This document shows, piece by piece, positions 10,571 through 19,062 of a stretch of 64,000 nucleotides of DNA. Each line of letters begins with the position of its first letter. Positions within the stretch are counted from its first letter, which is position 1. Made by a program: the position numbers and the translations under genes. The notes under the pieces are model-generated. The model did not search any database. It worked only from the letters and a program-made list of their open reading frames with translations, and was not told the origin of the DNA. Source of the DNA: Taudactylus pleione (lineage: Eukaryota; Chordata; Amphibia; Anura; Myobatrachidae); NCBI GenBank assembly GCA_031769625.1, contig JAUIMM010000483.1, positions 6,330,001 through 6,394,000 of the forward strand. The letters run 5' to 3'.

Positions 10571-11085
10571 GTGATATGTATTACCGTCGGCCGCAAATCC
10601 CGACAGTGGCTGCCCGACAGAGGAGGAAATCCCGATCGTCCTAAGGTAAGTATAAACTAAACTATTTTTCCCCCTAACCCTAACCCTCCTTTAGGATGCC
10701 TAACCCTAACCTCCCCCCCCTGTGCCTAACCCTAATCCCCCCTCTAAGTGCCTAAACCTAACCCCCCTTCCCCGCCGCCTAACCCTAAGTCCCCGCCGGG
10801 GGTGCCTAACACTCCCTCCCCCTAGCCTAACCCTAACCTCCCAGGGGGATGCCTAACCCTAAGTCCCCCCCGGGAGCCCTAAACCTAACCCTCTCCCCCG
10901 TGGCTGTCCGCTGCAGCACCCGGCATCCGCTCGATCGGGATGCAGGGCGCCGGTCTCCCGACGTCGGTCAAATGACTGGCGTCTAGATTTAGATGCCTGT
11001 CATTTGTTCCTTAGTCGGGATAACAATGTCTGGAAGCCGGAGGTCGGTTTTTTGACCGTCGGCTTCCGGACTACATCCCACGCAG
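10571..11085 (-). repeat. Dispersed repeat R1, copy 3, inverted and inserted in a minisatellite
   Basis: Reverse-complement counterpart of the R1 copies at 2.3 and 3.9 kb. On the + strand it reads caaatcccgacag, aggaaatcccgatcgtcctaaggtaagtat, a C-rich cctaaccctaacc core (10670-10895), then gacgtcggtcaaatgactggcgtctag and ggataacaatgtctggaagccgg. Flanking minisatellite lies on both sides, consistent with insertion into a pre-existing array. It is non-coding. Confidence 0.75.
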
Positions 11086-11266
11086 CCTAACCCTTAACCT
11101 AACACTAACATGTACTGCCTGTCGACATTCACAATGTCAATATGACAATGTTGACATTTTGACATTTTCACCATGTCAACATTTGGGTGTTGAGATTCTG
11201 AGGGTCAACATAATGACAGCAAACCACTACAAATGTTATTTATGAAGTGTCAAAAATACTCCGGTA
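11086..11266. other. Minisatellite tail and GTCGACA/TTGACA motif cluster
   Basis: The first 25 bp continue the CCTAAC minisatellite. From 11115 to 11215 short copies of gtcgacatt, tgacaatg and ttgacatttt recur. The cluster resembles the motif cluster at 288-365. The two probably mark opposite ends of one repeat family whose core expands into CCTAAC minisatellites. Confidence 0.4.
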
Positions 11267-11345
11267 CAGGGCTGGATTAACCATTAAGCAAAATAAGCAC
11301 ATGCTCAGGGTGTCAAGGGGAGGGGCCACCACAGAAATTTTCCAT
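11267..11345 (+). mobile_element. hAT-like element end fragment
   Basis: Starts cagggctggattaaccattaag. This closely matches the reverse complement of the terminus at 24540-24556 (cagggccggattaacaatgg). It is read as the 5' end of a hAT-type MITE. The other end is not identified and the copy is probably truncated. Confidence 0.5.
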
Positions 11346-11804
11346 TGCCAGATTTACCATGGACCATACAGTGCAAAACTGCGAATGGTGCAACTGATAC
11401 AGGCATTCCTGAGATTGAGGAGCCTTCAGGACGGTTAGTGCAAATTTCTGTTCTCCCTATACCCACGCGTTTTTACGGAATACTAAGCGGCTATTTTGCC
11501 CTTCATAAATGAAGCCCATTGCATATAGCGCTTTTCATGCCAACCAGTATTGGTAATCCGTCTCCCTTTCAGAAGTTGGAGAGCTCCCTGCTACTACTAA
11601 TAGACTCCTTCCAAAACTACCATAGAGTAAGCAGTCATTCAAACTCAATAACATTTCAGACATGTATTGACAAAGCCAAGAGTCACCATCTGCCCTTGCC
11701 TGAACCATCTGCCACGAGTCGCTCCCTTCACTTGAGTTGCATCACTTTTGAACGCGTTTAGTAATGGACGTCGCCCATGACAACCAAGCCCTCTCATCAG
11801 TGAC

Positions 11805-11878
11805 ATCATCTCAATTAAAACAAAAAATTCTTACACTTTAAAAAAAGTGTAATAATTTTTTGTTTTAATTGAGATGAT
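11805..11878. repeat. Long AT-rich hairpin
   Basis: Two arms of about 32 bp face each other. The left arm is atcatctcaattaaaacaaaaaattcttacacttt with one extra base; the right arm is aagtgtaataattttttgttttaattgagatgat. The loop is only a few A residues. One or two small bulges interrupt an otherwise complete stem. It is most likely a miniature fold-back element. A hairpin RNA precursor is possible but untested. Confidence 0.7.
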
Positions 11879-11973
11879 TTTTTTATTACAGCTCTTGTGA
11901 TTAGAAGAAATGCTGGGGTTTGGAAAGCACATACAAAATAAGTAACAAAACCATTCAGATGTAAAAAGTCTAT

Positions 11974-12772
11974 GGGCCGTATTCAATTAGAAGCGATAAG
12001 CCGTTTTCCGTGGCAAAGTATCGCGGATCGGGGTTTTTCGCGTGGTCGGAACTTATCTCCAAATTCAATTCCAGCGGGTTTTTCGCCTACACGGAAAGTC
12101 GATGTAATGTAATAGGCGAAAACGATTTGCCTAAGAATAGCAGGAGAAAAGAAGGGCAACATTTTTATTTTGGGGTCCAAATGTGGGGTAAAAAGTAAAA
12201 AACAAGTTAATTACCACAATATTTACTGGTCTGATTTACCCTGGATTGATGTTTTTTATTTATATATATTTTTGCTTACATGTATTTTATGATTCATTAG
12301 TATTTCTGATTTTTTTAGTGATCTATAAATGACCATTGTCCAGCGCTCTCCTTATATATATTTTTTAGTAACACTCATTTTCAAGTACCCCAAATTTGAC
12401 TGGACTACTTATTTTCACCCAAAAATACTGCTTAATGCCATTCTTCACCACTTTTACAATGACGCTAATAACAAGGATTTTAAACAGCTTCAGTACCCCG
12501 ATTAGTTTTATTAGGGCTATTGGAACACTTCTCCATTGATCCCCAATGTTAGTGCATGATTTTGGGGGGTTCAGACTCATTTCCCCAATTCTGACAGTAC
12601 TTTTCGCCTGTTCTGCATTCGCCGCTTGCTGTTTTCGCCTGGTTAGTAATTGAATAGGGCGATAAGCAGGGACGCGCATGATAAGTGTTTGCGTCCAACA
12701 CACGCGATGTAGGCAAAAAATCGGGCATGCGGAACTTTTTCGCGGAGGCAAAAAACTAATTGAATACCGCCC
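11974..12772. mobile_element. MITE with GGGC-GTATTCAATTAG ends
   Basis: Left end gggccgtattcaattag; right end ctaattgaataccgccc, giving a terminal inverted repeat of about 17 bp with one difference. A second internal copy of the motif (aattgaatagggcgataagc) lies near 12645 and mirrors agcgataagc near the left end. The interior is non-coding. The flanking duplication is ambiguous (tat on both sides), so I do not assign a superfamily. Confidence 0.7.
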
Positions 12773-13317
12773 TATGTATGAGCCAGAGCCAGATTAACAC
12801 CTTATTGAGCCCTAAGCAATCTAATGTTTTAAGCCCACATCACTGACCTCTTTGTCAAAAATATGAAAACATGAAAATGGATTGCGGTAATGTGTGCCCC
12901 AAGTTAGGGGTCTAGGGGCCTGAGACAGGATGCACATTATTGCAGCCGTGACGGCACAGTTTGCTGCAGCACGACTGCGTATTTATGCTAACTCCGCACT
13001 GGTCTTACTATTGAGACACCCATCAGGTGTGGCACTAATCCGCCGCTGTGTGTATTAAGACACACCATTGATCGCACCATCAAAGATTGCGCCAGCTCTA
13101 TGGAGATCCAACTGCGCCTGCACACGCCCACGTCTGTCTAGCCAGCCCTGTTACCTCTCAGGAACGCCCAAGGAAATTCCCAGCTCTTGTGGCTAAATTC
13201 GTTCTGCGGCTTAGAGCGGTAACCAGAGGTGTGCGCAGTGCCACTCAGGCGCATGCGCAGACTGAAAACATTGTCCGCTTGCGTGCGGTATGGACACTGC
13301 GTCCACCTCTAGGTTAC

Positions 13318-13674
13318 CCAATGCAGTTATGGTATAAGCTAGCAAATCTAACCACAAACAAGTGCAGAACCTTCTACTTGCATCTTGCCAGTAGAGGGTC
13401 AACAACTGACCGCCGCCTGTCCTGCCAACTGATTACTTCCTCCCACTCCCGCCTCCAAGATTTTGCCCTTGCTGCTCCCCACCTCTGGAACTCTCTCCCT
13501 CATCCTATCAGACGCTCCACCTCTCTACAAATCTTCAAACGATCTCTCAAGACCCGCTACTTCATCAAAGCCTTCTGTCCCAAATCAGCTCCAGAAACCT
13601 CGTATTTGTGCAATGCGCTGCCGCTTTCTAGCGATTCATCACTAACCTGTTCCTGCAGGTCAGGTTTTCCATAA
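13318..13674 (+). pseudogene. LINE (L2/CR1-like) ORF2 C-terminal remnant
   Basis: The translation contains FALAAPHLWNSLPHPIRRST followed by SLQIFKRSLKTRYF. This is the characteristic C-terminal block of L2/CR1-clade LINE reverse-transcriptase proteins (pattern: aaPxLWNSLP-x-iR-x-s-x-s-l-x-x-FKr-LKt-x-lf). Only the extreme C-terminus remains; no reverse transcriptase or endonuclease motifs are present, so it is a 5'-truncated dead copy. The matching 3' UTR and tail are found at 14997-15384 and the interval between is occupied by insertions. The open frame continues upstream to 13087, but that part shows no LINE similarity. Confidence 0.75.
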
Positions 13675-14143
13675 ATTCTCAACATTGTAGCCAGCATCCT
13701 CGGGACATGGGCGCCGCCATCTTGTGCTTTATCATGTGATTGCAAGTCAGCCAGTCCGGGATCAGTGTGGCTGCACATGACTGTTGCAGCCAATCCTCAT
13801 CCAAGCTATCCTATAAATCTTTCCAGGACCTTCCATCAGTGCCCGTTCAACTTCTGTGATTCCTGTAGTCTATGGATTACGCATCTCAGTACTTTGGCTC
13901 CACAGTACCCTCCTGCATTCTGTGTCTCTGTTCAGCAAGCTGAGCTGTTTCCTGCAAAAGCCTGTGTGCCTGATAAGCTTCAGGTGCTTCCACTATTTCT
14001 CACCTGCTGCTGGAAAACCTCCATTGCTGTTTGTCTGGTCATCTGCAATACATGTGTAAACTACAAGTTACTCTGCATTTACTGTCACCTGCAATACCTG
14101 TATAAATTACAAGCTAGTCTGCAATACCTGTATAAATTACAAG
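13675..14143. other. Insert of unresolved class within the LINE copy
   Basis: This sequence separates the LINE coding end from its 3' UTR. It contains tataaatct near 13810 and, from about 14040 to 14140, three copies of a motif close to ctgcaatacctgtataaattacaag. More copies follow after the next MITE (14435-14465). An LTR-type or other retroelement piece is possible, but there is no diagnostic motif. Confidence 0.4.
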
Positions 14144-14427
14144 TAATGGTGCATACACACGGCCAGATTTTTCTTCAGATCTGAACGATAACGATTTCAA
14201 AATCGTTCATATCTGAAGGAAAATCTGACATATCTGACATGTCTGAACGAAGAACTATGCGCGTTCCCGATGGTCAGATAACGATATCTGACATCTGATG
14301 TGTTTGCAGTCAGATTTGGACGATTCCATTAATTTTAATGCAGTCAAAAATCGTTCGTAGTTCAAATCGTTCATCAGATCGTTCAAATCATTCATCTAAC
14401 AAATCTGACCGTGTGTATGCACCTTTA
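14144..14427. mobile_element. MITE M2a with TAA-GGTGCATACACAC ends
   Basis: Left end TAATGGTGCATACACACGG; the right end, reverse-complemented, is TAAAGGTGCATACACACGG. The inverted repeats continue through the CAGATTT motif. The interior is built from repeated aacgat/atcgtt and atctga motifs in both orientations. Removing it and keeping one TTA restores the flanking motif acaagttactctgcat, which occurs intact at 14063. This supports a 3-bp TWA-type target. No coding sequence. Confidence 0.8.
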
Positions 14428-14618
14428 CTCTGCATTCACTGTCATCTGCAATACCTGTGAGGATTTACAAGCCACTTTGCAAGACTACAGTATCTTTTGT
14501 TCCTGTTTCCAGCATGGACAATCCACATATATAGTCTATAGCTTTTCTCTGTGCTGCAAGCTTCACCCAGCTGTAACAAAACCTTGGTCACTGACGAATC
14601 CAAGACAAAACCAAACAC

Positions 14619-14996
14619 TAAAGCTGCATACACACACAACGATGTTAGTAACCAATGATTTTAGTGAACGATTTTCATTCAGATTTTCCCTTTAAAAAGT
14701 GAACGAAAATCGTTCACTAAAAATCGTAGGTTACTAAACTACTGAACGATTTTCATGAATGATGAACGATTTTTTTAGCGTTAATTCTGTACAACATGAA
14801 CGATTTTCTGAATGAAAATCGTTTGTTGGACAGTCAGAATGGATGATGAACTACAAACTACAAAAGTGAACGCGCATGAACGATTATCGTTCATCGTTCA
14901 CCTTAAAAAGATGAACGATTTTACAAATGATTTAACGCTAACGACGTCGTTATAGTTAAATCGTTCAAAAAATCGTTATGTGTGTACGCACCTTTA
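14619..14996. mobile_element. MITE M2b, relative of the preceding MITE
   Basis: Left end TAAAGCTGCATACACACACA; the right end, reverse-complemented, is TAAAGGTGCGTACACACATA. The interior is dominated by gaacgatttt and aaaatcgttc blocks in alternating orientation. It shares the TAAAGGTGCRTACACAC terminus with M2a but has a different interior. Both copies sit inside the same LINE interval, only about 190 bp apart. Confidence 0.8.
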
Positions 14997-15384
14997 TTCT
15001 GACACCTTCCAGCTCTCATCCTAACCCACTACTAGATGCTCTTACCTCCGTCTTCCCCATCTGTGTCACCCCTGTCTGTCTGCCCCTCCCCTTAAGAATG
15101 TAAACTCTCACGAGCAGGGCCCTCTTCCCTCATGCGTCTCCTTACTTATACTTTCATCTACTCCTTACTCCCCACAAGGGCACCAACACTTGGTTGCTGA
15201 CTCCCTGTTGCTCATTTGAGTGTTTTAATCGCTAATGCAGCGATGTGTATAAACCATGTCCTTGTCCTGCATTGTATAGTACTGTAAGTCACTGGTTTCT
15301 TGTTCACTTATATGTTTATGTACTTTGTAAGGTGCTGCGGAACACTTGCGGTGCCATATAAAATAAGGATGATAATAATAAAGA
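14997..15384 (+). mobile_element. L2-like LINE 3' UTR and tail
   Basis: Contains ctcacgagcagggccctc and ends with ggtgctgcggaacacttgcggtgccatataaaataagg followed by atgataataataaag. This is the well-known L2-clade 3' end structure (a conserved hairpin region, then an ATAA-type short tandem tail). Together with 13318-13674 it makes one 5'-truncated insertion in + orientation, split by later insertions. Confidence 0.85.
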
Positions 15385-15653
15385 GGGTGGGCTGCTAGCT
15401 TGGCATCTACCGTATGAGGTGGAGCGCACACATCGTGGTACGTTAAAGTTGAGGTGTGATCAGCAATGCAGCTTACAGCCGAGGTGACGTAGGAAGAAAG
15501 CACAATGAATGCTGGAATGGGCTTTGATTGCAAGAAAATGCTCCAAGCATCTTGTGGGTACTTCCCTATAGATAACGATGCACACTCAGATGCAGCAAGC
15601 AAGCAACTCAAAACAGCTCAGCAGAATCTGGAGCAGTATTAGCTGTACCTAGG
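15385..15653. other. No gene recognised
   Basis: Short non-coding spacer between the LINE tail and the next MITE. No structure seen. Confidence 0.4.
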
Positions 15654-16240
15654 ACCTGATTCAGAGCCGCTCGCTAGATGCGATCGCTCGCCCCCAGCGT
15701 ATGCAAATTCGGCTAAGTGACGGCATGGTAGGCACTCGCTCGGAATGCATAAGCACGCCCACTTGTATTTGCAAGCAATCACTTTGTGTATGCAGACGCC
15801 CACTAGCGTATGTAGATACGCCCACTAGCATACGTCATCTCCAGGAAGTGTATTAAAACATTGGTACATCGAGGACCATCGGAAGAGCACGCAGCGCTTG
15901 TGGTTGCCTTACCCTACTGCAAGCACTGCAAGGATTTCAGTGTAAAAAACAGGCTGGTGACGTGTACTATGACGCTGGCTGTTAATTATGCACGCCTTAG
16001 AAGCGGCGTTGCAACACACCGGCACGCCTGCGTTCGCACCTCCACTCCCCCGTTATTAGTGTCCTGCCCCAGTTACCACCCACAAACGGCCTCTCCTGTC
16101 ACTCATTACACTGGGCTGTCTTTGCTTAGCGAGCGAGCAGATTCCGATTGCTCTGAGTAGTTCGCACAGAGCGAAGCGTGCGCATGTGCGGTCACTTAAC
16201 GTCAGCCGCGTACGAGCGAGCGGCCGCTTGAGACCGGGTC
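15654..16240. mobile_element. MITE with CCTGATTCAGAGC ends
   Basis: Left end cctgattcagagccgctcgct. The right portion gagcgagcggccgcttgagaccgggtctgaatgag carries the inverted counterparts gagcgagcggc and tctgaat. Internal repeats of gcccactagcgtatg-like motifs occur near 15758-15835. It belongs to the same end family as the fragments at 1951, 8362, 47644 and 49866. No coding potential. Confidence 0.65.
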
Positions 16241-16330
16241 TGAATGAGCTCCCTAGTACTAGCAGCTACCAATGTAATGTGTGTAGAGCATAGTAATATA
16301 ACAGGGCACAGCCCATCTCACAGTGACCAT

Positions 16331-16507
16331 GGGGTCTATTTACTAAGCAGTGTTAGGAGACAGAGTGAAAAGTGATAAGGTGCCAGCCAATCAGCTCCCA
16401 ACTGTCATTTTTCAAACACAGCCTGTGAGATGACAGTTGGGAGTTGATTGTCTGGTACCTTATCACTTTTCACTCTGTCTCCTAACGCTGCTTAGTAAAT
16501 AGACCCC
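16331..16507. mobile_element. Near-perfect palindromic MITE, copy 1
   Basis: Starts ggggtctatttactaagcag and ends with its reverse complement (ctgcttagtaaatagacccc, allowing one change). The inverted repeats run about 80 bp each, with only about 15-20 bp in the centre (tttttcaaacacagcctgtg). A second copy with the centre inverted lies at 45016-45196. A 3-bp CAT flanks both sides here. Confidence 0.85.
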
Positions 16508-18352
16508 CATGTTTCCTGTTAATCCTGTTACAAACACAGAACGGAATACATTTTTTATTAGCTCTAGTCGCCCACACTTAAAAAACAAACAAAAACACAG
16601 TTTAAAATAGAAAAAGTTTAAAGGCCAAAAGGCAGCCATAGTTCATTTCAAGTGTTTGGGTGAAGAGCCCTTTACGCTGTACACGTTACTTAATGTCGTT
16701 ACCAAATTGTTGAGAAAACGGCAGATTGATTGCTCTAATGAGTTAACCTTTTACGTCTCCGAAGTGCGCAATTTATTCATGATAAGAGCTATCCACAGTT
16801 TACTTGTTGACATTTATTAATCCCAACTTTCTTTCAACTAGACTTGTTCCGAACAGTCCTCCGACACTTAGGCCAATTGGCGGCTCCTGTGTTTGTTCCG
16901 ATTGTTACTCCTTTCCCAATTCAAATCATTAAAAAACGTTACAGGCTAGAAAAGGCCACAGGACAATAGCGAGTAAATATAGGAATCCTTTCATCTTTTC
17001 TATACAGACGATCATCAGCCATTGCAAATGTGCAGCGCCCACTAATGTAACATCAAAAACTAGGTCCCCTTTTATTTTTAACCTTGCTGAAGCATTTTCT
17101 CATTATTTAATTATTCAGAGACTCGTCTGTTATTTTAAGAGGTGTTATTAACATGAAAGTCAGCCGTTGCTTTCATCTCCGTACAGTGTGTCTGCTATCA
17201 GCGCCTTTCTCTTATTTGACTTGCTAGGGGCTGCGGGTAGAGGACAGGGGGAGATACTACCAGGAAACTCGGCACAGCCAAGATCACGGTTTCAAGCAAT
17301 CGTTTGCCCTTTACCTCATTTGGACTTGACAAATCCCCTTGCCTCAGCCCATTACTGTCCTTAGGATTGATTCGGCGGGCTCTGGCAGTGACACCACTGG
17401 AGGCTAAACCCCTATTTCATGTACGGTGTATAATGATCGCACGGAAGAAACCCATTTATTAACGGGGAGAGGATTAGGATTTAGGAAGGTAAGAGAAATG
17501 ACACAGGCTCCGGGGGGCTGCAATTCATGGCAACTTGCTCTGTACGGCCTTAGTTTAGCATTTCATTGGACAGAGAAATATGTGAGGAATTCCTGGTGAG
17601 GGTCTGGTCAGACTCCGCGCACGCCATGTTAGGATCCGTTTAGAAAAAGTTAGAGTAAAAATCCACGTACTGTGCTGAGAGTGATAAAAGGAGGCTACTC
17701 ACAGCCATATGTAAATCTTTATTAGGTCTTCTCTACATCAATGTCCTGCAGCCTCCTGAACTAAGCACAAGGTTAAAAACCGAGGTGCAATTAAAAAACT
17801 GTACAAGACACAGGGGCCCTTTTATCAAGGCGGTTTTTAATTCAATATACTGTATCACCACTATGTACTAACAGCCTAGAGCAGGAGATTTCACTGATCT
17901 GACGATCCCTCTCCTGCTGCCTCTATGTCCGGTGGCGGAAACCGAAACACGGTGCGCATGCGCAGTCTCACATTCCCCGCAGGGGTCTTTCAAAAATGTG
18001 AAAAACTCCGATATGATGGGGATGTAACTCGCTACTGCTGTCCCCACGGGCTAACTTTAGTACATAGCTGGGATATTTTCATTCAAAATGAAGAAATCCG
18101 TTACCATACTGCCTGTTAATAATCGTGGCGGTGCAGCTATTATTAATACATAGGCCCCACAGTGAATTATCACAGAAATTTGTTTTCATTCAAATATTCA
18201 TGTTGAAAATAAATTCTTACATTGGCATCTTCTTCTCTATTTAGATTTGTCTAAGAATGAGTCTTTCATTCACAATGTCAACAATTCCATCAAAGAACCT
18301 GACAAAAAGTAACATAAAACTTTTACTGTTCTAAGTATTGGGTACAGATTGC
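16508..18352. other. Long apparently unique, non-coding block
   Basis: The longest stretch in the left third without obvious repeat structure. The composition is even, with no simple repeats, and several sub-stretches look complex and non-repetitive (for example about 16740-17160 and 17270-17350). No open frame longer than 65 codons shows family features. It could hold conserved non-coding elements, but this cannot be judged without comparison. Confidence 0.4.
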
Positions 18353-18384
18353 TCTGTATGTATATATATATATATATATATATA

Positions 18385-18427
<43 letters not shown>
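18353..18427. repeat. (TA)n microsatellite, target of element E1
   Basis: About 75 bp of nearly pure TA repeat immediately before the left end of E1. TA repeat resumes just after the right end at 23666. The element therefore sits inside a TA tract, and its 8-bp hAT duplication cannot be told apart from the repeat. Confidence 0.95.
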
Positions 18428-18430
<3 letters not shown>

Positions 18431-18950
18431 GGGTGTGCACCGGCCACTTTTCGTGTTTTGTGTTTTGGTTTTGGATCTGGATCTTTCTTCGTGTTTTGGA
18501 TCTGGATTGGTTTTGCCAAAACCACCCTTCCGTGTTTTGGGTTCTGGGTTTTGTGTTTTGGATCTGTATTTTTTTTAAAAAAAGCATAAAAACAGCTAAA
18601 ATCACAGAATTTTTAGGTTTTTCTGCTCCTATGCTATTATTAACCTCAATAACCTTAATTTCCACTCATTTCCAGTCTATTCTGAACACCTCACACCTCA
18701 CAATAGTGTTTTTATGTCCAAAAGGTTGCACCGAGGTAGCTGGATGACTATGCTAAGCGACACGAGTGGGCGGCACAAACACGTGACCCATCTAGGAGTG
18801 ACACTGCAGTGGCAGACAGGATGGCAGTTAGAAAAACTAGGCCCCAAACTGTACATAATGCAAAGAAAAAAAAGAAGTGCAAGATGGAATTGTCCTTGGG
18901 CCCTCCCACCCACCCTTATGTTGTATAAACAGGACATGCACACTTTAACA

Positions 18951-19006
18951 AATCAATCATTTCAGCGCCAGGGTCTGCCACACAACTGTGGCTGAAATGA
19001 TTGGTT
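18951..19006. repeat. Conserved 3' hairpin of the hAT family
   Basis: The arms aatcaatcatttcagc (18951-18966) and gctgaaatgattggtt (18991-19006) pair, with one mismatch in this copy, around a loop of 24 nt. In the deleted copies the arms pair completely (aaccaatcatttcagc), for example at about 27976-28030. It lies just 3' of the coding frame on the minus strand. It may be a transcript 3'-end structure or a subterminal transposase site. Confidence 0.7.
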
Positions 19007-19062
19007 CGTTTGGGCCCCCACAAAACAAGCTGGCAATTAATGTGTCCCTGCACAAACTGGCT

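Noticed and set aside
13087..13317. N-terminal part of the open frame ending at 13674 as LINE or host protein
   Set aside because: It shows no LINE similarity and reads through a different, GC-rich repeat; only the C-terminal part has LINE signature.
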